From: Streptomyces sp. CB03234
GTDB taxonomy: Bacteria; Actinomycetota; Actinomycetes; Streptomycetales; Streptomycetaceae
DNA length: 64,000 nucleotides
Direction of reading: 5' to 3'
Assembly (NCBI RefSeq): GCF_001905885.1
Contig: NZ_LIYH01000002.1
Location: forward strand, 611,591-675,590
In this document: piece after piece, positions 44,765 through 53,148 of the stretch
How the letters are laid out: every line of letters begins with the position of its first letter
How positions within the stretch are numbered: position 1 is the stretch's first letter
Notes under the pieces: model-generated
Told to the model about the DNA's origin: nothing
Databases searched by the model: none
Seen by the model: the letters and a program-made list of their open reading frames with translations, nothing else
Made by a program: the position numbers and the translations under genes

Positions 44765-45625
44765 CTACGCCAGACCCCGGCGGGCGACCGCCGGGGGGCG
44801 GTGACCCGCGATGGACGCCACCATGTCCAGCACCTGCCTGGTCTCCGCCACCTCGTGCACCCGGTACACCTGGGCGCCCAGCCAGGCCGACACGGCCGTC
44901 GTCGCGAGGGTGCCCAGCACCCGCTCCTTGACGGGCTTGTCGAGCGTCTCGCCGACGAAGTCCTTGTTGGACAGCGACACCAGCACCGGCCAGCCCGTCT
45001 CCGTCATCTCGCCCAGCCGGCGCGTCGCCTCCAGGCTGTGCCGGGTGTTCTTCCCGAAGTCGTGACCGGGATCGATCATGATTCCGTCGCGGCGTACGCC
45101 CAGCTCCACGGCGCGCTCCGCCAGGCCGAGGGTCACCCGCAGGATGTCCGCCATCACGTCGTCGTACGTCGTCCGGTGCGGCCGCGTGCGCGGCTCCACG
45201 CCGCCCGCGTGCGTGCAGACCAGACCCGCGCCGTACCGCGCGGCGACCTCCGCGAGCTTCGGGTCCACCCCGCCCCACGCGTCGTTCAGCAGGTCCGCGC
45301 CCGCCTCGCAGACCGCCTCGCCCACGTCGTGCCGCCAGGTGTCGACGCTGATCACCACGTCCGGGTGGCGGCGGCGGACCTCGGCGACGAAGCCGACCGT
45401 GCGACGCGCCTCCTCCTCGGCCGACACCTCCTCTCCGGGACCGGCCTTCACCCCGCCGATGTCGATGATGGCGGCACCCTCCGACACCGCCTGCTCGACG
45501 CGGGCGAGCGCCGGCTCGTCGCGGAACGTGGCGCCCTGGTCGTAGAAGGAGTCCGGGGTCCGGTTCACGATGGCCATGATCACCGGCTCGTGCGCGTCGA
45601 ATTCACGCCGTCCCAAGCGCAGCAT
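44765..45625 (-). CDS. folP2: FolP2-type dihydropteroate synthase homologue
   Basis: The 286-aa TIM-barrel protein resembles dihydropteroate synthase, with VMAIVNRTPDSFYDQGATF in the pterin loop region, DIGGVKAGPGE, and ISVDTWRHDV. I recall M. tuberculosis FolP2 (Rv1207) having the same VNRTPDSFYD and GGVKAGPGE sequences and failing as a dihydropteroate synthase; the true enzyme (FolP1) has NVTxDSFSDGG and sits in the folate operon. No other fol gene is nearby, which fits FolP2. Substrate unknown. ATG with GAGGAGG upstream. Confidence 0.85.
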   Translation of the reverse strand: MLRLGRREFDAHEPVIMAIVNRTPDSFYDQGATFRDEPALARVEQAVSEGAAIIDIGGVKAGPGEEVSAEEEARRTVGFVAEVRRRHPDVVISVDTWRHDVGEAVCEAGADLLNDAWGGVDPKLAEVAARYGAGLVCTHAGGVEPRTRPHRTTYDDVMADILRVTLGLAERAVELGVRRDGIMIDPGHDFGKNTRHSLEATRRLGEMTETGWPVLVSLSNKDFVGETLDKPVKERVLGTLATTAVSAWLGAQVYRVHEVAETRQVLDMVASIAGHRPPAVARRGLA

Positions 45626-45729
45626 CCCGTTCGTCCTCCTCGCGTTCCGTCGCCTGCGACCTTAACTGTCGGTGGCGCATGGCACGATCGGCAGCGTTAC
45701 GTTTTCGCTCCCGGTGGAGAGGCACGGTC

Positions 45730-46074
45730 GTGTTCTGGTTCTTGGCTGTAGCGATGGTCGTGGTCGTTGCCGCGGTCACCCTCGCCGTGATCGGCGGCGG
45801 GGAGAGCGACGTGCTTCCCGAGGCGGCGCCCGAGCACACGGTGGACCAGCTGCCGCTGACCCGCCCCGTCGGCCGCGCCGACATCGACGCGCTGCGGCTG
45901 CCGCTGGCGCCGCGCGGGTACCGGATGGCGGAGGTGGACGACGTCCTCGGGCGGCTCGGCGCCGAGCTCGCCGAGCGGGACGCGCGGATCGCCGAGCTGG
46001 AAGCCGCGCTGGCGGGAGCCCGCGCGGAGGGGCCCCGTCGGCCCGACGCGCCGGGGGAGGAGCGGGACCAGTGA
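45730..46074 (+). CDS. Single-pass membrane protein with DivIVA-like segment
   Basis: The 114-aa protein begins VFWFLAVAMVVVVAAVTLAV (membrane helix), then a short linker and a DivIVA-type motif in which a conserved GYRMAEVDDVLGRL leads into a coiled coil (RDARIAELEAALAGARAEG). DivIVA-like proteins mark negative membrane curvature at poles and septa. GTG at 45730 has GGAGAGG upstream; an ATG at 45679 is in frame but lacks an RBS. The stop overlaps the tag start as GTGA. Confidence 0.8.
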   Translation: MFWFLAVAMVVVVAAVTLAVIGGGESDVLPEAAPEHTVDQLPLTRPVGRADIDALRLPLAPRGYRMAEVDDVLGRLGAELAERDARIAELEAALAGARAEGPRRPDAPGEERDQ

Positions 46075-46661
46075 CCGGCGAGGCTTTGCCGGGCCCGGAC
46101 GGGAAGCCGCGCTGCCCGTGGGGCCTGTCCACCGAGGACTACATCCGGTACCACGACGAGGAGTGGGGACGCCCCGTCCACGGCGACGACGCCCTGTTCG
46201 AACGGCTCTGCCTGGAGGCCTTCCAGTCGGGCCTGTCCTGGATCACGATCCTCCGCCGCCGCGAGGGCTTCCGCCGGGCGTTCGCGGATTTCGAGATCGC
46301 GGCGGTCGCGGAGTTCTCCGACGCCGACCGGGAGCGGCTGCTGGCCGACACCGGGATCATCCGCAACCGCGCCAAGATCGACGCCTGCCTCGCCAACGCA
46401 CGCGTCCTGGCCGGCTGGGCACCGGGCGAGCTGGACGCCCTGATCTGGTCGTACGCCCCCGACCCCGCCTCCCGCCCGGCCCCCCGCACCATCGCCGACG
46501 TCCCGGCGGTCACGCCCGAGTCGACGGCCCTGTCCAAGGCCCTCAAGAAGCAGGGCCTCCGCTTCGTCGGCCCGACGACGGCCTACGCCCTGATACAGGC
46601 CTGCGGCCTGGTCGACGACCACCTCACCACCTGCGCGGCCCGCGGCGGCGGCCGGGTCTGA
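46071..46661 (+). CDS. tag: DNA-3-methyladenine glycosylase I Tag
   Basis: The 196-aa enzyme excises 3-methyladenine from alkylated DNA. RCPWGLSTEDYIRYHDEEWG supplies the first Cys and His zinc ligands, and DDHLTTC near the C-terminus supplies the second His and Cys. QSGLSWITILRRREGFR is the family signature. GTG start overlapping the upstream stop. Length matches Tag (187-205 aa). Confidence 0.93.
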   Translation: MTGEALPGPDGKPRCPWGLSTEDYIRYHDEEWGRPVHGDDALFERLCLEAFQSGLSWITILRRREGFRRAFADFEIAAVAEFSDADRERLLADTGIIRNRAKIDACLANARVLAGWAPGELDALIWSYAPDPASRPAPRTIADVPAVTPESTALSKALKKQGLRFVGPTTAYALIQACGLVDDHLTTCAARGGGRV

Positions 46662-46728
46662 CCTGGAGGCCCGCTCCCCGCCGCCCTTGCACGATCGGCC
46701 ACCTTCACTCGGCACCCCACCCGAGGGG

Positions 46729-47511
46729 TCAGCGGCCGAGGTACTTCGGCTTTTCCTTGGCGAGGAACGCCTGGACCGCGATCCCGTGGTCCTCGGACGC
46801 GCCCGCCTTGGTCTGGAGCTCGTCCTCCTTGTCCAGGGCCTCGTCCAGCGTGTGGGTCGCCCCGTACGCGAGCGACTCCTTCAGCGCCGCGTACGCCACC
46901 GTCGGGCCCCCCGCGAGGGCGCGGGCAACCGACTCCGCCTCGGCCGCCAGGTCGGCCGCCGGGACCAGCCGGTTCGCGATGCCCAGCTCGTACGCCTCCT
47001 GCGCCGTGATCGAGCGCGGGAAGAACAGCAGGTCCGCCGCCCGCCCCGGGCCCACCAGGCGGGGCAGCGTCCAGGAGACGCCCGAGTCGGCGGTCAGGGC
47101 GACCCCCGCGAAGGAGGTGTTGAAGGACGCCGTGTCGGCCACCACCCGGTAGTCCGCCGCCAGCGCGAAGCCGAAGCCCGCCCCGGCCGCGACCCCGTTC
47201 ACCCCGGCGACGACGGGCTTCGGCATCGAGGTGATCGCCCGGATGACCGGGTTGTAGTGCTCCCGCACGGTGCTCATCGTGTGCTCGGTGCCGATCAGCG
47301 AGACGTGTTCCTTGAGGTCCTGCCCCACGCAGAACGCCCGGCCCGTCGCGGTCAGCAGGACCGCCCGTACGGCGGTGTCCTCCGCCGCCGCCAGGACCGC
47401 GTCCCGGAGGGCGACCTTCGCCTCCGTGTTCATCGCGTTCATGGCGTCGGGCCGGTTGATCGTGATCGTGGCGAGTCCGTCGCCCACCTCGTACAGCACG
47501 GTGTCGGCCAT
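46729..47511 (-). CDS. Enoyl-CoA hydratase/isomerase family protein
   Basis: The 260-aa crotonase-fold protein has the oxyanion-hole segments RAFCVGQDLKEH and NGVAAGAGFGFALAADYRVV. SFNTSFAGVALTADSGVSW suggests the PaaG-like isomerase subgroup, with a Ser/Asp rather than a Glu at the second catalytic position. Substrate unknown. RBS AAAGGGGA upstream of the ATG. It converges with tag. Confidence 0.87.
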   Translation of the reverse strand: MADTVLYEVGDGLATITINRPDAMNAMNTEAKVALRDAVLAAAEDTAVRAVLLTATGRAFCVGQDLKEHVSLIGTEHTMSTVREHYNPVIRAITSMPKPVVAGVNGVAAGAGFGFALAADYRVVADTASFNTSFAGVALTADSGVSWTLPRLVGPGRAADLLFFPRSITAQEAYELGIANRLVPAADLAAEAESVARALAGGPTVAYAALKESLAYGATHTLDEALDKEDELQTKAGASEDHGIAVQAFLAKEKPKYLGR

Positions 47512-47836
47512 GGCAGGGTCCCCTTTGCGGCTACGGCGGTGATGTCCCGCCCAGCATGGCGGAGATCATCGCGACCGGGCATGCGCCCGGACATGTGACC
47601 TGCGTCAAAGAAAGTGCGGCCCCGCCACCGTGTGCGGCGGCGCAGTATCGCAGGCGTATCGCCGAATTGGACGGTTTTGCGAGAGCGCGTTGCGTAAGCG
47701 ATGCCGACCGATGTTGGTCATCGGGTCCTGCCATGCGGGATAATGACCTGGAAGCAATGTGTTCGATGCCGGTGATGCGTGCCCATGCCAGAGGGCCGTC
47801 GGCGACGATGAGCTGGTTTCAGGAAGGGGAACGAGC
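47512..47836. other. 325-bp divergent region before the DUF3117 gene
   Basis: No gene supported. It separates the enoyl-CoA hydratase gene from DUF3117 and contains the promoter at 47714-47744. A leader of about 85 nt would precede the DUF3117 gene. Confidence 0.45.
47714..47744 (+). promoter_or_regulatory. Housekeeping-type promoter of the DUF3117 gene
   Basis: GATAAT (47739-47744) is one mismatch from TATAAT, with TTGGTC/TGGTCA at 47714-47720 as -35 at 18-19 bp. It is one of the best sigma-HrdB-like pairs in the window. Confidence 0.5.
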
Positions 47837-48004
47837 ATGGCGGCCATGAAGCCGCGGACGGGCGACGGCCCGCTCGAGGTGACCAAGGAGGGGCGGGGCA
47901 TCGTCATGCGCGTTCCGCTCGAAGGCGGCGGTCGGCTTGTCGTCGAGCTGACTCCGGACGAGGCCGACGCGCTCGGCGACGCACTCAAGAAGGTCGTCGG
48001 CTGA
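47837..48004 (+). CDS. DUF3117 protein (55 aa)
   Basis: The 55-aa protein reads MAAMKPRTGDGPLEVTKEGR followed by IVMRVPLEGGGRLVVELTPDEADALGDALKK: a short beta-rich core and a final helix. It is a small family found across actinobacteria next to the same genes. RBS AAGGGGA upstream. Function unknown. A hairpin follows its stop. Confidence 0.9.
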   Translation: MAAMKPRTGDGPLEVTKEGRGIVMRVPLEGGGRLVVELTPDEADALGDALKKVVG

Positions 48005-48025
48005 CGCGGAACGCCCCCTGTTTTC

Positions 48026-48075
48026 CGAAAACCCCGGCACGGGTACGCGGTGACGCGACCGGGCCGGGGTTTTCG
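48026..48075. terminator. 13-bp bidirectional hairpin after DUF3117
   Basis: CGAAAACCCCGGC (48026-48038) pairs with 48063-48075 across a 24-nt loop. The arms carry A- and T-runs on the outside, so it can terminate both the DUF3117 gene and the convergent methyltransferase gene. Confidence 0.65.
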
Positions 48076-48080
48076 TACGG

Positions 48081-48716
48081 TCAGCCGAGCCGCACCGCGC
48101 ACAGCAGCCCGTCGCCCACCGGCAGCAGCGACGGCAGCAGCTCCTGGCTCTCGCGTACCGCCCTCAGCAGCTCCCGCAGCCGGAGCACCTCGGCCGGCTG
48201 GGCCGCCGAATCCACCGTACGGCCGTCCGCGAAGACGCCCTCGAAGCAGACCAGACCACCCGGTCGCAGCAGGCGCAACGATTCAGCGAGATAGTCCAGG
48301 CACTCGGTGCGGTCGCCGTCGCAGAAGACGAGGTCGTAGCCGCCGTCCGCGAGGCGGGGGAGTACGTCGAGCGCGCGGCCGGGGATGAAACGGGCCCGGT
48401 TCCCGGCGAAGCCCGCCGCCCGGAACGCCTGCTTGGCGAACTGCTGGCGTTCCGGCTCCGGGTCCACCGTGGTCAGGACGCCGTCGGGCCGCATGCCCTC
48501 CAGCAGGTAGATACCGGAGACGCCGGTACCGGTGCCGATCTCCGCCACCGCCTTGGCGTCCGCCGTGGCCGCCAGCAGACGCAGCGCGGCGCCGGTGCCT
48601 GGCGACACCGAGGGCAGCCCCGCGTCCCGGGCCCGGTCACGGGCCCAGCGCAGTGCTTCGTCCTCGGCGACAAAGGCGTCGGCGAACGCCCAGCTCGTCT
48701 GCCGGTTGGCGGTAAT
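48081..48716 (-). CDS. SAM-dependent O-methyltransferase with no canonical start codon at the RBS
   Basis: The 211-aa class I methyltransferase resembles catechol/caffeoyl-CoA O-methyltransferases: the SAM motif VAEIGTGTGVSGIYLLEGM, then TTVDPEPERQQFAKQAF and the metal-binding YDLVFCDGDR. The homologous reading frame begins ITANRQTSWAFADAFVAEDE. A good RBS (AGGAG near 48723-48728) lies 6 nt before the ATT that encodes the first I; the preceding codon is GTC, where GTG would be expected. Alternatives are a TTG at 48746 (no RBS) or ATG at 48851 (overlaps the divergent sigma factor leader). The mycobacterial homologue Rv1220c occupies the same place beside sigE. Confidence 0.8.
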   Translation of the reverse strand: MTANRQTSWAFADAFVAEDEALRWARDRARDAGLPSVSPGTGAALRLLAATADAKAVAEIGTGTGVSGIYLLEGMRPDGVLTTVDPEPERQQFAKQAFRAAGFAGNRARFIPGRALDVLPRLADGGYDLVFCDGDRTECLDYLAESLRLLRPGGLVCFEGVFADGRTVDSAAQPAEVLRLRELLRAVRESQELLPSLLPVGDGLLCAVRLG

Positions 48717-48771
48717 GACCCTCTCCTGTCCCCGTAGTTGGCGCAACGGTGACTGTAGCCGTTCGGGCCCG

Positions 48772-48797
48772 GGAACCCGCAGATGGGACCGCGCGTT
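48772..48797 (+). promoter_or_regulatory. ECF-type promoter upstream of the sigma factor gene
   Basis: GGAAC (48772-48776) and CGTT (48794-48797) are separated by 17 bp, matching the ECF consensus GGAAC-N16/17-CGTT. A transcript would start near 48804 and give a leader of about 85 nt to the ATG at 48890. Autoregulation by the encoded sigma factor is the simple reading. Confidence 0.5.
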
Positions 48798-48889
48798 GTG
48801 GAGGGCAGGGGGAGCACATGGACCAAGACCGGAAGACGGCCCCAAATTCACGTAAAGATTCTTATCCGGAGCTAACGGGCGAGGTGGCT

Positions 48890-49651
48890 ATGGTAGGGGC
48901 TCCACTGGACACCACCAGAGCCGATAGGGGAGGTGCGGCTGCGCCTGTGGATCGGGGAGGAGTGCTGCGGCGCCTTCTCAGGTCGGCGGGTGAGCCGAAA
49001 TCCGTGACCGACACCGCTGACCGTTCCATGCCCGCCGACTTCGCACCCACCACCGCGACCTTCGCATCGGATGCGGAATCGCAGGCGTGGACTCCGCCCT
49101 CGTGGGAGGAGATCGTCAGCACGCACAGTGGCCGGGTCTACCGCCTCGCGTACCGCCTGACCGGCAATCAGCACGACGCCGAGGACCTCACGCAGGAAGT
49201 CTTCGTGCGGGTCTTCCGCTCGCTGTCCACGTACACGCCCGGCACCTTCGAGGGCTGGCTGCACCGCATCACCACCAACCTCTTCCTGGATATGGTCCGC
49301 CGCAAGCAGCGCATCCGGTTCGACGCGCTCGGCGACGACGCGGCGGAGCGGCTGCCCAGCCGTGAGCCGTCCCCGCAGCAGGTCTTCCACGACACGCACT
49401 TCGACGCCGACGTCCAGCAGGCCCTCGACACCCTCGCGCCGGAGTTCCGCGCGGCCGTGGTCCTGTGCGACATCGAAGGGCTGTCGTACGAGGAGATCGC
49501 CGCGACCCTCGGGGTCAAGCTCGGCACCGTCCGCAGCCGGATCCACCGCGGCCGGTCGCATCTGCGCAAGGCCCTCAAGCACCGATCGCCCGAGGCCCGG
49601 GCCGAGCAGCGCACCTTCGTGGCCGTGGGCGGGGAGGGCGGACCCGCGTGA
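48890..49651 (+). CDS. sigE: ECF RNA polymerase sigma factor (actinobacterial SigE type)
   Basis: The 253-aa protein has an unstructured N-tail of about 75 residues, region 2 ([20 protein letters not shown] and [20 protein letters not shown]) and region 4 ([20 protein letters not shown]). It directs RNA polymerase to stress promoters. An ATG at 48818 is in frame, but the codons between (AAT TCA CGT AAA GAT TCT TAT) are very unlike the rest of the gene, so 48890 is chosen. Followed by its anti-sigma gene with a GTGA overlap. By order it is the orthologue of M. tuberculosis SigE; it is not the cell-wall SigE of S. coelicolor (controlled by CseBC). Confidence 0.9.
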   Translation: MVGAPLDTTRADRGGAAAPVDRGGVLRRLLRSAGEPKSVTDTADRSMPADFAPTTATFASDAESQAWTPPSWEEIVSTHSGRVYRLAYRLTGNQHDAEDLTQEVFVRVFRSLSTYTPGTFEGWLHRITTNLFLDMVRRKQRIRFDALGDDAAERLPSREPSPQQVFHDTHFDADVQQALDTLAPEFRAAVVLCDIEGLSYEEIAATLGVKLGTVRSRIHRGRSHLRKALKHRSPEARAEQRTFVAVGGEGGPA

Positions 49652-50490
49652 GTGGCACACGTCCGACCCCCGCCGAGCACCACCTGGGGGACCGTCTCGC
49701 CGCGCTCGTCGACGGCGAGCTGGGTCATGACGCCCGTGAGCGGGTCCTCGCCCACCTGGCGACCTGCCCCAGGTGCAAGGCCGAGGCCGACGCACAGCGC
49801 CGGCTGAAGAGCGTCTTCGCCCAGGCCGCCCCGCCGCCGCCCTCCGAGGGGCTGCTCGCACGCCTCCAGGGGTTGCCCGGGGGTGCTCCGGGCGATGACG
49901 ACGACAGGGGAGGACCCGGACCCTTCGGCGGCGACGCCGCGTTCGGAGTGAGACCCGGCCCCTTCGGCTATGCCGGGGGAGCGGATGCGGGTTTCCGCAT
50001 CCACGACGTGGGCCGCCAGGAGACGGAGCGTTCGTCATGGCGCGGCCGGAGGTTCGCGTTCGCCGCCGCCAGCGCGGTGTCGTTCGCGGCGATCGCCCTG
50101 GGCGGTGCCCTGCCGACGGCCGCCACGGTGGACGCACGGGGCGACGGTACGGGCAACAACGTCACGCCGCTGCGGTCGTCGCCGGGCCAGGCCCAGAGCA
50201 CGGGTACCGGCACCGGTAGCGGTGCCGCCGAGAACACCCGCCGCCGGGGCGGCGGGTACGGGCCGGTCAGAGCGACGGACCGGCCGGCCGCGCCGCTGTC
50301 GGCCGTGCCGCTCCACGCCGTGCAGCGGCCGGGAGCCCATCCCTTTCTGTCGGCGACCCCGCTGGGGGGTGCGGTGAGCGCGCTGAACACCACGCCGCCC
50401 GCACCGCTGATACGTCCCACGGGGCCCGCGCCGCTCCTCGCCACGGCCACCCCGTCACCCAGCTCGCTCCCGCTCCCCGTGGGCCGCTGA
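49648..50490 (+). CDS. rseA: Zinc-type anti-sigma factor (RseA-like)
   Basis: The 280-aa protein has an N-terminal ZAS domain with the H-x3-C-x2-C motif as HLATCPRC and an upstream conserved His ([15 protein letters not shown]). A membrane helix at about residues 143-160 ([18 protein letters not shown]) follows, then a Ser/Thr/Pro-rich external tail. It should bind and inhibit the sigma factor encoded upstream until stress, possibly oxidation of the zinc thiolates or proteolysis, frees it. Starts within the sigE stop codon. Confidence 0.87.
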   Translation: MSGTRPTPAEHHLGDRLAALVDGELGHDARERVLAHLATCPRCKAEADAQRRLKSVFAQAAPPPPSEGLLARLQGLPGGAPGDDDDRGGPGPFGGDAAFGVRPGPFGYAGGADAGFRIHDVGRQETERSSWRGRRFAFAAASAVSFAAIALGGALPTAATVDARGDGTGNNVTPLRSSPGQAQSTGTGTGSGAAENTRRRGGGYGPVRATDRPAAPLSAVPLHAVQRPGAHPFLSATPLGGAVSALNTTPPAPLIRPTGPAPLLATATPSPSSLPLPVGR

Positions 50491-50492
50491 CC

Positions 50493-50558
50493 GGCGCCCC
50501 CTGCGCGGCGGCCACCGGACCTGGTTGAATCCTGCGCAGGGGCGCCCCGACGGGGCGC
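50493..50558 (+). promoter_or_regulatory. Overlapping alternative hairpins between rseA and htrA
   Basis: GGCGCCCC(C)TGCGC (50493-50506) can pair with GCGCAGGGGCGCC (50534-50546) with one bulged C. GCGCCCC (50542-50548) can instead pair with GGGGCGC (50552-50558). The two stems share 50542-50546 and exclude each other, as in attenuators. Confidence 0.35.
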
Positions 50559-50582
50559 GGACGGGTACGCAGCGGGGAGAAC

Positions 50583-52418
50583 ATGGACGACGGGAAGCCC
50601 AAGCCGAAGTGGTGGAGCCGCCCGATGCGGCAGCACACGGTGACGGAAGCGGGCACCCCCGCGCCGGGCTCCGCCCAGGCGCCTGAGTCGGCACCCGTGC
50701 CGACCACCACCCCGGCCGACCCCGAGCCGGACGCACCCTTGCCGGTCACGCCCGCGCCCCAGCCGGGCGCCGAACCCGGCCCCGAGCCGGCCCCCGCCGA
50801 GGCAGCCGAGCCGGGCCTCACAGCCGCGCCCGCCGCACCGTCGCCGGGCACGCTCGCGCCCCGGCCGGACGCCGAACCCGGCCCCGCGCCGGCCCTCGCC
50901 GAGGCACCCGAACCCGGCCCCGCGCCCGCGCATGCCGGGGCGCAGGGCTCGGCGGTGGCGCGGCCGCAGCCGTTGCATCAGCCGGACGAGTACAGCACCC
51001 CGCCCTACGGCGAGCCCGGGCCGTGGGCGCCCGCGCCGCCGGTGCAGCGGCCGATGGCGACGCCCGCGCACGGGACCGCCGTACCGCCCGCCGTACCGCC
51101 CGCGTACGGGACGCCGCAACAGCTCCCGCACCCGCAGCCGTCTGCCGCGGCGCACCCGCACCCGCAGTCCCCCGCCACACCGCACCCGCACCCGCACCCG
51201 CACCCGCAGCCGTCGCAGTGGTTGCAGTACGACCCCTGGAGCACCCCCGGTGCCGGGGCGCAGCAGCCGCTCAGCCAGGCCGGGCCCGGGCCCGTGCGGC
51301 GGAGCCGGAAGGGGCGCCGTGGACTCGCCGTGGTGGCCGCGCTGCTGTTCGCCGGGCTCACCGGCGTACTCGGCGGCGGTGTCGGCGCGTACATCGAGCG
51401 GCACGGCGGCCTCACCACCGTCGAGCTGCCCCAGGCCGGCCCGGAGGACGGCGACCGGGCACCCGACAGTGTCGCCGGCATCGCGGCCAGCGCCCTGCCC
51501 GGCGTGGTGACCCTCCACGTCAGCGGCGGCGGCGAGCAGGGCACCGGCACCGGCTTCGTGCTCGACGAGCAGGGCCACATCCTCACCAACCACCACGTCG
51601 TCGATCCGGCCGGCACCTCCGGCGACATCACCGTCACCTTCAGCGGTGGCGAGACGGCCGTCGCCGAGCTGGTCGGCAAGGACAGCGGCTACGACCTCGC
51701 GGTCGTCCAGGTGAAGGGCGTCTCCAACCTCAAGCCGCTGCCGCTCGGCAACTCCGACAACGTCCGCGTCGGCGACCCGGTCGTCGCGATCGGCGCCCCC
51801 TTCGACCTCCAGAACACCGTGACCTCCGGCATCATCAGCGCCAAGGAGCGGCCCATCACCGCGGGCGGCGAGAAGGGCGACGGCAGCGACATCAGCTACG
51901 TCGACGCGCTCCAGACCGACGCCCCGATAAACCCCGGCAATTCCGGCGGCCCGCTGCTCGATTCCAAGGCCCGGGTCATCGGCATCAACAGCGCCATCCG
52001 AGCCGCCGACAGCGGCTCCGGTCCCGACGGCGGCCAGGCCGGGTCGATAGGGCTCGGCTTCGCCATCCCCGTCAACCAGGGCAAGCGCGTCGCCGAGGAG
52101 CTGATCAACACCGGCAGGGCCAACCACCCCGTCATCGGCGTCAGCCTCGACATGAAGTACACCGGCGACGGCGCCCGGGTCGGCGAGAAGGCCCAGGACG
52201 GCGGCGCGTCCGTCACACCCGGCGGCCCCGCCGCCAAGGCGGGCATCCGGCCCGGTGACGTCATCACCAAGGTGGACGGCCAGCGCGTGCACAGCGGCGA
52301 GGAGCTGATCGTGAAGATCCGCGCCCACCGCCCCGGCGACCAGCTCCGGCTGACCCTGGAACGCGGTGGCAAGGAGCAGACGAAGACGCTGACGCTCGGT
52401 TCGTCCGCGGGTGGCTGA
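50583..52418 (+). CDS. htrA: HtrA-type S1C serine protease with PDZ domain
   Basis: The 611-aa protein has a cytoplasmic Pro/Ala-rich region of about 245 residues, including a 102-bp duplicated segment (starts at 50754 and 50856) and a His-Pro tract near residues 180-212. One transmembrane helix (about 248-268), a trypsin-like domain and a C-terminal PDZ domain (about 520-605) follow. The catalytic triad is H338 (NHHVVDP), D371 (GYDLAVVQV) and S454 (NPGNSGGPL). It degrades or refolds damaged extracytoplasmic proteins. The gene order sigE-rseA-htrA-tatB is conserved in mycobacteria. Confidence 0.93.
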   Translation: MDDGKPKPKWWSRPMRQHTVTEAGTPAPGSAQAPESAPVPTTTPADPEPDAPLPVTPAPQPGAEPGPEPAPAEAAEPGLTAAPAAPSPGTLAPRPDAEPGPAPALAEAPEPGPAPAHAGAQGSAVARPQPLHQPDEYSTPPYGEPGPWAPAPPVQRPMATPAHGTAVPPAVPPAYGTPQQLPHPQPSAAAHPHPQSPATPHPHPHPHPQPSQWLQYDPWSTPGAGAQQPLSQAGPGPVRRSRKGRRGLAVVAALLFAGLTGVLGGGVGAYIERHGGLTTVELPQAGPEDGDRAPDSVAGIAASALPGVVTLHVSGGGEQGTGTGFVLDEQGHILTNHHVVDPAGTSGDITVTFSGGETAVAELVGKDSGYDLAVVQVKGVSNLKPLPLGNSDNVRVGDPVVAIGAPFDLQNTVTSGIISAKERPITAGGEKGDGSDISYVDALQTDAPINPGNSGGPLLDSKARVIGINSAIRAADSGSGPDGGQAGSIGLGFAIPVNQGKRVAEELINTGRANHPVIGVSLDMKYTGDGARVGEKAQDGGASVTPGGPAAKAGIRPGDVITKVDGQRVHSGEELIVKIRAHRPGDQLRLTLERGGKEQTKTLTLGSSAGG

Positions 52419-52568
52419 ACGTCCACCGGGAGGCCACCACGAGGTCACCGCGAGGTACCGCCCCGGCAGTCCGGCCAGGTACCGTGTTACGGGCCCCCCG
52501 GCCCCGGGCCTGACCGAGCGGACCATCGACCACGGACCACGGACCGGACCCTGTGAAGGAGCAGCAAG

Positions 52569-53018
52569 GTGTTCAATGACATAGGCGCACTCGAGCTGGT
52601 GGCGCTCGTGGTCCTTGCCGTGCTCGTCTTCGGCCCCGACAAGCTGCCGAAGGTCATCCAGGACATCTCCGGCTTCATCCGCAAGATCCGCGACTTCTCG
52701 GAGAGCGCGAAGCACGACATCCGCAGCGAACTGGGACCGGAGTTCAAGGACTTTGAATTCGAGGACCTGAACCCCAAGACGTTCATCCGCAAGCAGCTGA
52801 CGGAGAACGAGGACCTGAAGGAGATCCGCAGCAGCTTCGATCTCAAGAAGGAGATCAACGACGTCGCCGACGCGGTCAACGGCCGGGAGCCGGACGTGTC
52901 GGTTCCGGCGGTCCACGCCGGGGTCAACGGTTCGGCCGGTGCCGGTCCCGACCTGCTGAAGAAGGGCGACAAGCCCGACCACGGCGACCGCCCGCCGTAC
53001 GACGCCGACGCCACCTGA
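52569..53018 (+). CDS. tatB: Sec-independent translocase subunit TatB
   Basis: The 149-aa protein begins MFNDIGALELVALVVLAVLV, a short membrane helix, followed by FGPDKLPKVIQD, the hinge and amphipathic helix typical of TatB, then a charged region. With TatC it forms the receptor for twin-arginine signal peptides. GTG start after GAAGGAG. It is 150 bp after htrA and may have its own promoter. Confidence 0.92.
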   Translation: MFNDIGALELVALVVLAVLVFGPDKLPKVIQDISGFIRKIRDFSESAKHDIRSELGPEFKDFEFEDLNPKTFIRKQLTENEDLKEIRSSFDLKKEINDVADAVNGREPDVSVPAVHAGVNGSAGAGPDLLKKGDKPDHGDRPPYDADAT

Positions 53019-53148
53019 GGCCCGCTCGCGCCGCTCTTCCGGGAGGAGTTCCCGCAAGGTGGCTATCCTCTCCATCTGTCCGGTTGCGAGAACCCCCGTC
53101 AGGGCGGTGCCGTACCGGACTCCACGGATCGAGGAGGCGGCCGGGCAG

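Noticed and set aside
45679..45729. Upstream ATG for the DivIVA-like membrane protein
   Set aside because: No RBS, and the added residues put 17 basic positions before a membrane helix that starts well at the GTG with GGAGAGG upstream.
48818..48889. Longer SigE start at 48818
   Set aside because: Codons there use A/T at most third positions, unlike the rest of the gene, and the stretch fits a leader downstream of the ECF promoter.
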